DNA of 44,853 nucleotides from a bacterium. GTDB taxonomy: Bacteria; Planctomycetota; UBA11346. How positions within the stretch are numbered: the first letter of the stretch is position 1; every line of letters starts with the position of its first letter. The DNA lies in assembly GCA_020047915.1 (NCBI GenBank), contig JAIFND010000151.1:1-44853 (forward strand), read 5' to 3'. Shown here one piece after another: positions 24,847 through 32,947 of the stretch. Position numbers and translations under genes: made by a program. The notes below the pieces were generated by a model. It ran no database searches and had not been told where the DNA came from. It saw only the letters and a program-made list of their open reading frames with translations.

Positions 24847-25749
24847 ATGCCTTCACCATCCCGTATGCCCGCTGCAATCACCCCCCTCTCCGATAGCGCC
24901 CTTGCCGCCATCCTCGACCGCCAGGGGCACGAACCCTGCCCAGGGGTCGAACTCACCAGTGACATTGAGATCGCCGCCGCGACCCCAACCTCACCACGCA
25001 TCTACGGTGCGATTTTCCGCCCCGCCGTGCGCCAGGCGTTGCCCGGCCCGGCCCTGCTCGCCTACCATGGCGGCGGCTTCGGCGCCGGTCACCCGCACGG
25101 AGTCGGCGCCATCGCCAAGACCCTCGCCCTGACCCTCGGCGTGACGACGATCGGCGTCTCCTACCGGCTCGGCACGGCCGAGAAACCAACCTGGCCGGGA
25201 GTCACCGACGACGCCGCCACGGCCTGGCGCTGGGTCCAGTCGCATGCCGCCGAACTGGGCATCGATCCTGCCCGCGTAGCGGTCAGCGGCGAATCGGCCG
25301 GCTGCCTGCTGGCGGGGCACCTCGCCGTGCGCAGCCAACTGGTCGCCCAGGCCACCAACGGGCTGCCTGCCCCGGCGGCGCTGATCTCGCAATGGGGCCC
25401 GCTCGATTTCGTCGTCCGTTGGTTCGACAACGGCGAGAATCCGGGCGCCGAGGTCAACCTCTTCGGCCCAGGCGGCCATCACGCCCATCCGCACCTCTAC
25501 CACCACGCCAGCGTACTGACGCACGCGCGTGCGCAGTTGCCGCCAGGGCTCTTCATCTACGGCCGGCGCGATCCCGTGGTGCATGCGCGGCAGGGCCGGC
25601 TCGGCGATGCCGCCTGGCGTGACGCCGGCGCGCACAGCGAACTGCTGATCCTCGACAACATCGGCCACGGCGTCAGCGGCGACAACCGCGAGCAGCGCCG
25701 GACCTTCCTCGAGAAGATCGTCGCGTTCTCAGCCTGGCGCTGGGCCTAG
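24847..25749 (+). CDS. alpha/beta hydrolase, hormone-sensitive-lipase/carboxylesterase type
   Basis: 300 residues. The oxyanion-hole motif YHGGGFGAGHP and the nucleophile elbow SGESAGCLLAGHLA place it in the HSL-like (alpha/beta hydrolase fold 3) group. The acid is probably in YGRRDPVVHARQG, and the His in NIGHGVSG. No signal peptide is present. The substrate is unknown, probably a short-chain ester. The ATG at 24847 is taken; a second ATG six codons on (MPAAITPLSD) is equally possible. It ends four bases before the convergent metB stop. Confidence 0.85.
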   Translation: MPSPSRMPAAITPLSDSALAAILDRQGHEPCPGVELTSDIEIAAATPTSPRIYGAIFRPAVRQALPGPALLAYHGGGFGAGHPHGVGAIAKTLALTLGVTTIGVSYRLGTAEKPTWPGVTDDAATAWRWVQSHAAELGIDPARVAVSGESAGCLLAGHLAVRSQLVAQATNGLPAPAALISQWGPLDFVVRWFDNGENPGAEVNLFGPGGHHAHPHLYHHASVLTHARAQLPPGLFIYGRRDPVVHARQGRLGDAAWRDAGAHSELLILDNIGHGVSGDNREQRRTFLEKIVAFSAWRWA

Positions 25750-25753
25750 CGGT

Positions 25754-26938
25754 TCAGGCGCCGAGCGCCTGCGCGAGGTCGGCCTGCAGATCGGCGGCAT
25801 CTTCGATGCCGACCGAGATGCGGATCAGGTCCTCGGTGATGCCGACCCGGCGACGCACCTCTTCGGGCATCGACAGGTGGGTCATGGTCCACGGATGCTC
25901 GATCAGCGACTCCACCCCACCCAGCGATTCGGCCAGGGTGAACAGCTTGGTGGAAGTCAGCAGGCGGCGCGCCGCGTCATTGCCGCCCTTCAGCCGGAAG
26001 CTGAAGGTGCCGCCACCGCCGCTCATCTGGCGCTTGGCCAGGGCATGCTGCGGGTGGCTCTCCAGCCACGGGTGGAGCACCGCACTGACCGCCGGATGGC
26101 GCTCCAGCCAGCGCGCCAGGGCCACCGCGTTGTCGTGATGCGCACGCATGCGCAGCGGCAGCGTCTTGAGGCCGCGCATGACCAGGTAGCAGTCGTGCGG
26201 TGCCTGCGGCACGCCGAGGGCGTTCTGCAGGAAGCCGAGGCGTTCAGCCAGGGCGGGATCCTTCACCACCATGCCGCCGCCAACCACATCGCTGTGACCG
26301 TTGATGTACTTGGTGGTCGAGTGCAGCGCGATGTCGATGCCGAGATCCAGGGGGCGCTGGAAGAAGGGCGACAGGAAGGTGTTGTCGCACACCGAGATGA
26401 CGCCCTTGGCGCGGCAGATCGCGGCCAGCGCCTGCAGGTCGAGCAGGTTCATCAGCGGGTTGGTCGGACTCTCCAGCCACACCATGCGGGTGTTGGGCTT
26501 GAGCGCGCGGGTCAGCGCCTGCGGATCGCGCAGGTCGGCGAACTCGACCTGGACACCCATGCGCGCCGTGACGCTGGTGATCAGGCGGTAGGTGCCGCCA
26601 TAGAGATCGTCATGCACCACCAGATGGTCGCCGGCCGAGAGCAGCGCCAGGGTGCAGCTTTCCGCCGCCATGCCGGTGGCGACGGCGAAGCCGCGCACCC
26701 CGCCTTCGAGGACGGCGAGCGCATCCTCCAGCGCCTGGCGGGTCGGATTGCCGCTGCGGCTGTAGTCGAAGCGGCGGGGTTTGCCGAAGTCGGCGAAGCT
26801 ATAGGTGCTGGAGAGGTACAGCGGGGGCATCACCGCGCCGTGCTCGGCGTCGGGCTGCACGCCGGCGTGGACGCACGCCGTGGCGAAGCGCCACGGCGGG
26901 CTGGAGGCTGGAGGCTGGAGGCTGGAGGCTGCTGACAC
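25754..26938 (-). CDS. metB: cystathionine gamma-synthase/lyase family PLP enzyme, GTG start
   Basis: 394 residues, Cys/Met-metabolism PLP family. The PLP lysine is in HSTTKYINGHSDVVGGG. YSRSGNPTRQALEDALAVLEGG, EXPT-type ESPTNPLMNLLDL and ESLGGVESLIEHP are also typical. Position after cysK favours synthesis of cystathionine or homocysteine over degradation. I chose the GTG at 26938 because GGAG lies 5-6 bases upstream; the only ATG in frame is at 26974 with no ribosome site. With either start, residues ~3-13 (AASSLQPPASS) are encoded by the heptamer array at 26900-26927, just before the family's normal beginning (WRFATACVHAG). Confidence 0.9.
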   Translation of the reverse strand: MSAASSLQPPASSPPWRFATACVHAGVQPDAEHGAVMPPLYLSSTYSFADFGKPRRFDYSRSGNPTRQALEDALAVLEGGVRGFAVATGMAAESCTLALLSAGDHLVVHDDLYGGTYRLITSVTARMGVQVEFADLRDPQALTRALKPNTRMVWLESPTNPLMNLLDLQALAAICRAKGVISVCDNTFLSPFFQRPLDLGIDIALHSTTKYINGHSDVVGGGMVVKDPALAERLGFLQNALGVPQAPHDCYLVMRGLKTLPLRMRAHHDNAVALARWLERHPAVSAVLHPWLESHPQHALAKRQMSGGGGTFSFRLKGGNDAARRLLTSTKLFTLAESLGGVESLIEHPWTMTHLSMPEEVRRRVGITEDLIRISVGIEDAADLQADLAQALGA

Positions 26939-27035
26939 GATGGCTCCGGATGAGAATGAACGGAAGCAGAACATGGCCGAAGAACCGTCCTGCCCGCATT
27001 TGCGGGCCTCCAGCTTCCAGCCTCCAGCCTCCAGC
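26900..27035. repeat. inverted pair of heptamer arrays, GCTGGAG type
   Basis: The left arm is four exact GCTGGAG units (26900-26927). The right arm is CTCCAGC, TTCCAGC, CTCCAGC, CTCCAGC (27008-27035), its reverse complement with one changed base. The 80 bases between contain a second perfect hairpin, GCCCGC/GCGGGC (26992-27007), directly before the right arm, and the metB start. It lies between cysK and metB inside the sulfate operon. Confidence 0.88.
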
Positions 27036-27043
27036 GTCGTGTG

Positions 27044-27997
27044 CTACGCTCCGACGCCTTCGAACAGCACAGTCGAGAGGTAGCGCTCGCCAGCATCTGG
27101 CAGGATGGTCACGATGGTCTTGCCGGCGAACTCGGGCAGCTTGGCCAAACGCACGGCGGCGAAGGCGGCTGCTCCGCAGCTGATGCCGCAGATGATGCCT
27201 TCCTCCTTGGCCAGGCGGCGGGCCATGCCGATCGCCTCGTCATCGGTCACCCGCTCGATGCGGTCGATCAGCGACAGATCGACGATGTCGGGGATGAAAT
27301 TCGCGCCGATGCCCTGGATCTTGTGGCGGCCGGGAGTCAGCGCCTCGCCAGCCTTCTTCTGCCCGAGGATCGGGTTGGTGGCCGGTTCGACCGCGACGGT
27401 CAGCAACGCCGCGCCCTTGGTCTTCTTCCAGAAGCGGCTGACGCCGGTGATCGTGCCACCCGTGCCGACGCCGGCGACGAAGACATCGACCTTGCCCTGG
27501 GTGTCATCCCAGATCTCGGGGCCGGTGGTGTCGTGGTGGATCTGCGGGTTTGCGGGGTTCTTGAACTGCTGGGGCAGGAAGTAGCGGCTGGGATCACCAG
27601 CGGCGATCTCCTCGGCCTTGCGTACGGCACCAGCCATGCCCTCGGTGCCCGGGGTCAGGACCAGGCGCGCGCCGAAGGCCGCCAGCACGCGGCGGCGCTC
27701 GATCGACATGGTCTCGGGCATGGTCAGGGTGATCTGGTAGCCGCGCGCGGCGGCGACGAAGGCGAGGGCGATGCCGGTGTTGCCCGAGGTCGGCTCGACG
27801 ATCTCCATGCCCGGCTTCAGGACGCCACGCTTCTCGGCATCCCAGATCATCGCCGCACCGATGCGGCACTTGACCGAATAGGCCGGGTTGCGGCCTTCGA
27901 TCTTGGCCAGGACGGTGGCCTTGGCCCCCTCGGTGACGCGATTGAGGCGGACCAACGGGGTGCGACCGATGGCGAGGGAGTTGTCGTCGTAGATCAT
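27044..27997 (-). CDS. cysK: cysteine synthase (O-acetylserine sulfhydrylase)
   Basis: 317 residues. The PLP lysine lies in [11 protein letters not shown] near residue 44. The substrate loop [13 protein letters not shown], the phosphate-binding [14 protein letters not shown] and the IGISSG-like [11 protein letters not shown] are present. It makes cysteine from O-acetylserine and sulfide. The gene lies 36 bp downstream of cysA and about 105 bp upstream of metB, so sulfur flows from uptake to cysteine to methionine along the operon. The C-terminal [12 protein letters not shown] is typical and complete. Confidence 0.96.
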   Translation of the reverse strand: MIYDDNSLAIGRTPLVRLNRVTEGAKATVLAKIEGRNPAYSVKCRIGAAMIWDAEKRGVLKPGMEIVEPTSGNTGIALAFVAAARGYQITLTMPETMSIERRRVLAAFGARLVLTPGTEGMAGAVRKAEEIAAGDPSRYFLPQQFKNPANPQIHHDTTGPEIWDDTQGKVDVFVAGVGTGGTITGVSRFWKKTKGAALLTVAVEPATNPILGQKKAGEALTPGRHKIQGIGANFIPDIVDLSLIDRIERVTDDEAIGMARRLAKEEGIICGISCGAAAFAAVRLAKLPEFAGKTIVTILPDAGERYLSTVLFEGVGA

Positions 27998-28033
27998 GGC
28001 GGGAATTTTCCGGTCAGCAGGGGAATGGAAGGG

Positions 28034-29086
28034 CTAGATGGCATAATCCGGCACGGCGCCGCCAGGCACGCTGTCACCGGCATAGGTGCGGAACTCGCTG
28101 AAGCCGACCCAGACGCGCTGGCCGGGTTCGAGGGCGAGCTGGCGCGCCCGCTGATGCGTGAGCAGGGCTTCGACCCGGCCGCCGGCCTCGCGTTCGAGTT
28201 CGACGCGCATCAGGGCACCGGCGATGCCGACGCCGCGCACCAGCGCTGCGATGCTGTGCGTCTCGTCGCGCTCGCGTTCGATACCGACATCGTGCGGACG
28301 GACGAAGGTGACGTCGCTTTCGCTGACCGCGGCCAGGCTGTCGTGCACCCGACCGTGGAAGACGTTGACCGTGCCGAGGAAGTGGTGGACGAAGGGCGTG
28401 GCCGGATTGGCATAGACCTCGTCGGGCGAGCCGGCCTGCTCGATGTGGCCCTTGTTGATCACCACCACGCGGTCGGCGACCTCCAGGGCCTCCTCCTGGT
28501 CGTGGGTCACGAACACCGTGGTCACGCCGGTCTGCTCGTGCAGTTGGCGCAGCCAGCGGCGGAGTTCGGCGCGCACCTTGGCATCGAGGGCGCCGAAGGG
28601 CTCGTCGAGCAGCAGCACCTTGGGCTCGACCGCCAGGGCGCGGGCCAGGGCGACGCGCTGGCGCTGGCCGCCGGACAACTGGTGCGGCAGGCGGTCCGCC
28701 GTCCAATCGAGCTGCACCATGCGCAGCAGGTGCATGACCTTCTCGCGGATGACGGCAGGCGGGGGCCGGGTCGCCTTGGGGCGCACGCTCAGGCCGAAGC
28801 CGACATTCTCGGCCACGGTCATGTGACGGAACAGGGCGTAGTGCTGGAATACGAAGCCGACGCCACGGTCCTTGGCCCCGACCCCGGTCTGGTCGCGCCC
28901 GGTGAACAGCACCTTGCCGTCATCAGCCGATTCAAGGCCGGCGATGATGCGCAGCAGGGTGGTCTTGCCCGAGCCCGAAGGCCCGAGTAGCGCGACCAGC
29001 TCGCCGCTGGCGATGTCCAGGGACAGGTTGTCGAGGGCGACGAAGCTGCCGAAACGCTTGGTTACACCATTGATGGTGATGCTCAT
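28034..29086 (-). CDS. cysA: sulfate/thiosulfate ABC transporter, ATP-binding subunit
   Basis: 350 residues. Walker [13 protein letters not shown] near residue 35, signature [15 protein letters not shown], Walker [13 protein letters not shown] and the switch His in [14 protein letters not shown] are intact. The C-terminal regulatory OB-like region ([30 protein letters not shown]) is that of CysA. The ATG overlaps the cysW stop by four bases (ATGA), so translation is coupled. In complex with CysT and CysW it drives sulfate import. Confidence 0.95.
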   Translation of the reverse strand: MSITINGVTKRFGSFVALDNLSLDIASGELVALLGPSGSGKTTLLRIIAGLESADDGKVLFTGRDQTGVGAKDRGVGFVFQHYALFRHMTVAENVGFGLSVRPKATRPPPAVIREKVMHLLRMVQLDWTADRLPHQLSGGQRQRVALARALAVEPKVLLLDEPFGALDAKVRAELRRWLRQLHEQTGVTTVFVTHDQEEALEVADRVVVINKGHIEQAGSPDEVYANPATPFVHHFLGTVNVFHGRVHDSLAAVSESDVTFVRPHDVGIERERDETHSIAALVRGVGIAGALMRVELEREAGGRVEALLTHQRARQLALEPGQRVWVGFSEFRTYAGDSVPGGAVPDYAI

Positions 29087-29937
29087 GCTTCCACCCCTCC
29101 TTTAACCTTGGCCTGATTCAACGCCCGCTCCGCCCGCCATTCCACCACCGCCTTCAACACGAGGGTGACGAGGGCGGTCAGGCAGAGCACCGACGCGCAG
29201 GCAAAGGCGGCGTTGTATTGGTAGTCGTTATACAGGATCTCGACATGCAGCGGCATGGTGTTGGTCTCACCACGGATGTGGCCGGAGACAACGCTGACCG
29301 CACCGAACTCACCGATCGCGCGCGCCGAGCACAGGATCAGGCCGTACATCAGGCCCCACTTGACGTTGGGCAGGGTGATGCGCCACAGGATCTGCCAGCC
29401 GCGCGCGCCAAGCACCCGCGCCGCCTCCTCCTCCTCGCTGCCCACTGCTTCCATGACCGGCAGGAGTTCGCGCACGACGAAGGGGAAGGTGATGAACAGG
29501 GTCGCCAGGACGATGCCCGGCATGGCGAAGATCACCCGCACATCGTGCGACTGCAGCCAGGCGCCGAACCAGCCGTGTGAACCGAAGAGCAGCACGAAGA
29601 GCAGACCGACGACGACCGGTGAGACCGAGAAGGGCAGTTCGATGGCGGTGATCAGCAGGCTGCGTCCGGGGAAGCGGAACTTGGCGATCGCCCAGGCCGC
29701 CGCGATGCCGGCGACCCCGTTGATGACCAGGCTGATGGCCGCCGCGAGCAGGGTCAGCCAGATCGCATGCCGCGCATCGGGATCGGTCACCGCCGCCCAA
29801 TAGACCTGCCAGCCCGCCGCCAAGCCTTCCCAGAAGACCGCGACCAGCGGCACCACCAAGACGACGGCCATCGCGGCCAGGGCGCTACCGATAAGGGTGC
29901 GACGCACCCAGGCGGGTTCACTGTGGGAGCTGTTCAT
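29083..29937 (-). CDS. cysW: sulfate ABC transporter permease CysW
   Basis: 284 residues with about six membrane helices ([69 protein letters not shown]). The EAA loop [20 protein letters not shown] meets the ATPase, and [21 protein letters not shown] is CysW-specific. The true start is the ATG at 29937 (MNSSHSEP). The longer frame to 30003 translates the heptamer array (NVERRTSNVE). It overlaps cysA by four bases. Confidence 0.94.
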   Translation of the reverse strand: MNSSHSEPAWVRRTLIGSALAAMAVVLVVPLVAVFWEGLAAGWQVYWAAVTDPDARHAIWLTLLAAAISLVINGVAGIAAAWAIAKFRFPGRSLLITAIELPFSVSPVVVGLLFVLLFGSHGWFGAWLQSHDVRVIFAMPGIVLATLFITFPFVVRELLPVMEAVGSEEEEAARVLGARGWQILWRITLPNVKWGLMYGLILCSARAIGEFGAVSVVSGHIRGETNTMPLHVEILYNDYQYNAAFACASVLCLTALVTLVLKAVVEWRAERALNQAKVKGGVEA

Positions 29938-29954
29938 GCTAGATTGCCCCCTCG

Positions 29955-30101
29955 GTTCGACGTTCGACGTTCGACGTTCGACGTTCGGCGTCCCGCAGGG
30001 CATTCAACCCGATCCGGTATTCCTTCTCCATCTCCCGCACGGTGAACACGCTGATCCATGTCACTGCTGAAACGCTGAACGCCGAACGCCGAACGCCGAA
30101 C
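29955..30101. repeat. inverted pair of heptamer arrays, GTTCGAC type
   Basis: The left arm has six units: GTTCGAC four times, GTTCGGC, GTCCCGC (29955-29996). The right arm is a partial unit, GCTGAAC and three GCCGAAC (30066-30101). The gap is about 69 bases. The heptamer and even the diverged last unit (GTTCGGC then GTYCCGC) agree with the array at 16598-16632, 13 kb away, while the sequences between the arms are unrelated. It separates cysT from cysW. Confidence 0.88.
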
Positions 30102-30115
30102 CAGGCTACCCAAGT

Positions 30116-30928
30116 TCATGCGACCGCCCGGCGCTGGGCCCAGCGCTGCAGCAAGTTGATGGCGAGCAGCATGACGAAGGAGAACAGCAGCATCAGCACG
30201 GCGATGGCGGTGGCCGCCGGCACCGCGTACTGGTCGAGCTTGCCGATGATGACCAGGGGCAGGATCTCGGTCTTCATCGGCAGGTTGCCACTGATGAACA
30301 CCACCGAACCGAATTCGCCCACCCCGCGTGCGAAGGCCAGGGCGAAGCCGGTGGCGAGGGCGGGGATCAGTTCGGGCAGGATGACGCGACGGAAGGTGGA
30401 CCAGCGGCTGGCTCCCAGGCTCGCTGATGCCTCCTCGATCTCATGCGGCAAAGATTCCAGGACCGGCTGCACGGTGCGCACGACGAACGGCAGGGTGACG
30501 AAGATCAGGGCGACGATGATGCCGAGCGGGGCATAGGCGACCTTGATGCCGAGCGCGGCCAGCGGTTCGCCCAGCCAGCCGGTCGGGGCGTAGATCGTGG
30601 TCAGCGCGATGCCCGCCACGGCGGTGGGCAGGGCAAACGGCAGATCGACCAGGGCATCGGCCAGCTTGCGGCCGGGAAAGCGGTAGCGCACCAGCACCCA
30701 CGCGATGAGAAGGCCGAGGAACAGGTTCACCACCGCCGCCACCGCCGCGGTGAAGAAGGACAATTCCAGCGCCGCGATCACCCGCGGCTCGGTCCACACC
30801 CGCCACATATCGGCCCACCCCATGCCCATGGCCTTGGCGGCAAGGGCGGCGAGAGGCAGCAGCACGAGCAGGCCGAGCCACAGCAGGGTGATGCCCAGGG
30901 ACAGGCCGAAGCCGGGTAGGACTCTCAT
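30116..30928 (-). CDS. cysT: sulfate ABC transporter permease CysT (CysU)
   Basis: 270 residues with about six membrane helices ([89 protein letters not shown]). The EAA loop [19 protein letters not shown] and [19 protein letters not shown] identify CysT. The start is the ATG at 30928 (MRVLPGFG). Fourteen further open codons encode the heptamer array (KLQAPSSKL) and are not family sequence. The gene is followed by the GTTCGAC array and cysW. Confidence 0.94.
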   Translation of the reverse strand: MRVLPGFGLSLGITLLWLGLLVLLPLAALAAKAMGMGWADMWRVWTEPRVIAALELSFFTAAVAAVVNLFLGLLIAWVLVRYRFPGRKLADALVDLPFALPTAVAGIALTTIYAPTGWLGEPLAALGIKVAYAPLGIIVALIFVTLPFVVRTVQPVLESLPHEIEEASASLGASRWSTFRRVILPELIPALATGFALAFARGVGEFGSVVFISGNLPMKTEILPLVIIGKLDQYAVPAATAIAVLMLLFSFVMLLAINLLQRWAQRRAVA

Positions 30929-30935
30929 TGCCACC

Positions 30936-31055
30936 AGCTTGGAGCTTGGAGCTTGGAGCTTGGAGCCCAAGCGAGTCGTGCGGATCTAGGAATGGACATG
31001 CGGCGCCCTGGTGCGGTGTGTCGGACTCAAAGCTCCAAGCTCTCAGCTCAAAGCT
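30936..31055. repeat. inverted pair of heptamer arrays, AGCTTGG type
   Basis: The left arm is four exact AGCTTGG units (30936-30963) followed by AGCCCAA. The right arm is CAAAGCT, CCAAGCT, CTCAGCT, CAAAGCT (31028-31055), in register as the degenerate reverse complement. It separates sbp from cysT, the third such element in this operon. The gap between arms is about 64 bases and has no reading frame of its own. Confidence 0.87.
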
Positions 31056-31066
31056 CCAGCCGCGTC

Positions 31067-32035
31067 TCAGCGCGGCTGGTAGAGCTGGTCGAACCAGCCG
31101 CCGTCATCGAAGTGGGTCTTCTGCGCGACAGACCAGCCGCCGAACTGTTCTTCGACGGTCACCAGGTCGAGCTTGGCGAAGGTCGCAGCGTGCTTGGCCA
31201 GCACCGCCTCATCACTCGGCCGGATGAAGTTCTTGGCGAAGATCTCCTGGGCCGGGGCGGTGTAGAGGAATTCCAGGTAGGCCTTGGCCTGCGCCGCGGT
31301 GCCCTTGCGCTCGACATTGCGATCGATCCACGCCACCGGGTTATCGGCCTTGACGCTGACCGACGGCACGACGCGCTGGACCTTGCCGGGAAACTCCTGT
31401 TCGATGCGGAAAACCTCGCTCTCGAAAGTCACCAGCACATCGCCCAGCCCGCGCTGCGCGAAGGTCGAGGTCGCGCCCCGGCCACCCTTGTCGAGCGCGA
31501 GGACATTCGCATAGACTTTGCGCAGGAAGTCCTTCACCGTGTCGTCGTTGGCGCCGGGCTGGCGACGGGCCCAGGCCAGGGCGGCGAGATAGGTGTACTT
31601 GCCGTTGGCGCCGGTCTTGGGGTTCACCACCACGATCTGCACGCCCGGCTTGGCAAGGTCGCCCCAGTCCACAATGGCTTTGGGATTGCCGGCGCGCACC
31701 AGCAGCAGATGGGTGCTGTAGCTGGGACTGCTGCGGTGCGGCAGCCGCGTGGCCCAGTCCGCCGCGAGCAGGCCGGACTTGGCGATCTGGTCGATGTCAC
31801 TCGGCGAATTCATGGTCACGACATCGGCGGACAGGCCATTGATGACCGCCTGGGCCTGCTTGGCCGAGCCGTCATGGCTCTGCTTGACGGTGATGCCAGC
31901 GCCGGCCGGCGTCGCGGCGAAGGCGGGGTTGACGTCCTTGTACACTTCGCGCGCGACGTCGTAGCTGACGTTGAGCAGATCGGCGGCCGAGGCGACGGCG
32001 AGGATGGAGAGAAGGGAAAGGGTGCGGATGAACAT
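31067..32035 (-). CDS. sbp: sulfate-binding periplasmic protein
   Basis: 322 residues with a signal peptide (MFIRTLSLLSILAVASA, cut before ADLL). LLNVSYDVAREVYKDVNPAF, KQSHDGSAKQAQAVINGLSADV and NPKTGANGKYTYLAALAW are the sulfate-binding protein signatures; the family's usual SHGGSGKQ is SHDGSAKQ here. It delivers sulfate (or thiosulfate) to CysTWA. It is the first gene of the operon; 226 bp separate it from the XRE-cupin gene on the same strand, enough for a separate promoter, though none stands out. Confidence 0.94.
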   Translation of the reverse strand: MFIRTLSLLSILAVASAADLLNVSYDVAREVYKDVNPAFAATPAGAGITVKQSHDGSAKQAQAVINGLSADVVTMNSPSDIDQIAKSGLLAADWATRLPHRSSPSYSTHLLLVRAGNPKAIVDWGDLAKPGVQIVVVNPKTGANGKYTYLAALAWARRQPGANDDTVKDFLRKVYANVLALDKGGRGATSTFAQRGLGDVLVTFESEVFRIEQEFPGKVQRVVPSVSVKADNPVAWIDRNVERKGTAAQAKAYLEFLYTAPAQEIFAKNFIRPSDEAVLAKHAATFAKLDLVTVEEQFGGWSVAQKTHFDDGGWFDQLYQPR

Positions 32036-32108
32036 GAGGGTGCTTTCAGCGTGCAGTCGTGAGCCGGTCGAAGGATGCGTCGTCGTCGATCTTATCTGGG
32101 AACCTGAA

Positions 32109-32129
32109 GACGAACGTCGAGGGTCGAAG
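32109..32129. repeat. possible remnant heptamer array
   Basis: GACGAAC, GTCGAGG, GTCGAAG in register at period seven, in the gap between sbp and the XRE-cupin gene. No inverted partner is evident. It may be a decayed member of the GTTCGAC-type arrays or chance. Confidence 0.3.
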
Positions 32130-32260
32130 CGTCAGTGAGATACCGCCCGGCATGATGGTTTCGGGGAGATCAGGAATGCCGTCCAAGGTGCAGGAGTGCG
32201 ACTGCCAGGGCGCGCAGGCCGCGACGCAGCAGAAGGATGAGGTGGTTCACCGGATGGCGC

Positions 32261-32869
32261 TCAATGGACGGCATCTGCATAGGTCATCACCAGGTACAAA
32301 AGGGCTTCGCGCTTGGCGTCAGGATTCACGTAGGCATGCGCCACATCGGCGGTGAAGGCGATGGCGTCGCGCTCGGCCAGCTCATGCCGCACCCCGGCGA
32401 TCTCGATGACCACGCGGCCCTGCACCACGACCAGCTGCTCGTGCGTGCCGCGCGCGTGCGCCTCGGCCCGCTCGACGCCGCCCGGAGCCAGGGTCAGTTC
32501 ATAAAACTCGGTGGTGCGCGGCCCGCCATCGTAGGGGAACAGGGCGCGCGAGCGGAACGAGCCGTCGGCGTTGAGCAGGACCTTGGCCTCACGCCGGCGC
32601 AGCACCACGCTGCGCGGAGCGGCTTCGACCGCGATCAACTGCTGGAACGGCAGGTGCAGGCCGGCGGCGACCTTCCACAGGGTCGCGATGGTCGGCACAC
32701 TCTTGCCGGTCTCGATCTGGTTGAGCATGGCGCGCGACACACCGCTCGACTCGGAGAGCTGGTCGAGGGTCAGGCCACGGTCATGGCGCAGGCGACGCAG
32801 GTTGGCCGACACGGCGGCACCGATATCGACCTGGTCCTCGTCCGTCACTGGTGGGTTTGCTGCGCTCAT
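32261..32869 (-). CDS. XRE-family regulator with C-terminal cupin domain
   Basis: 202 residues. The N-terminal helix-turn-helix covers about 15-70 (LRRLRHDRGLTLDQLSESSG, VSRAMLNQIETGKSVPTIATLW). A cupin-2 sensor domain covers about 115-195 (HARGTHEQLVVVQGRVVIEI, ADVAHAYVNPD). Proteins of this design sense a small ligand in the cupin and usually repress their own gene and neighbours. It stands between the fabH/2-oxoacid dehydrogenase genes and the sulfate operon, all on one strand, so either could be its target. The ATG at 32869 is preferred over 32908 because the promoter elements fall between them. Confidence 0.9.
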   Translation of the reverse strand: MSAANPPVTDEDQVDIGAAVSANLRRLRHDRGLTLDQLSESSGVSRAMLNQIETGKSVPTIATLWKVAAGLHLPFQQLIAVEAAPRSVVLRRREAKVLLNADGSFRSRALFPYDGGPRTTEFYELTLAPGGVERAEAHARGTHEQLVVVQGRVVIEIAGVRHELAERDAIAFTADVAHAYVNPDAKREALLYLVMTYADAVH

Positions 32870-32880
32870 GGCTGGGCAGC

Positions 32881-32942
32881 TTGATAGCAGACGAGAAATC
32901 TGCCGCAACAGATTTTCTGCTTTAGCAGACTTTTGGTCTGCT
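32881..32942 (-). promoter_or_regulatory. promoter and triple palindromic operator of the XRE-cupin gene
   Basis: Minus strand: TTGCGG (32903-32908), 16 bases, TATCAA (32881-32886), ATG 11 bases later. GCAGA-N7-TCTGC occurs twice, at 32887-32903 (overlapping the spacer and -35) and at 32925-32941. The latter is extended to a perfect AGCAGAC-N5-GTCTGCT. A related CAGA-N3-TCTG at 32909-32919 lies between them. The three centres are 19 bp apart, about two helical turns. This layout fits cooperative autorepression. Confidence 0.65.
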
Positions 32943-32947
32943 GGCCT

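Noticed and set aside
29938-30003. Extended starts of cysW (to 30003) and cysT (to 30970)
   Set aside because: The added residues are translations of heptamer arrays, not permease sequence.
32177-32257. 26-codon minus-strand frame with a GTG start (VNHLILLLRR...) between the XRE-cupin gene and sbp, as a leader peptide
   Set aside because: It has no cysteine or methionine run, no convincing ribosome site and no attenuator after it.
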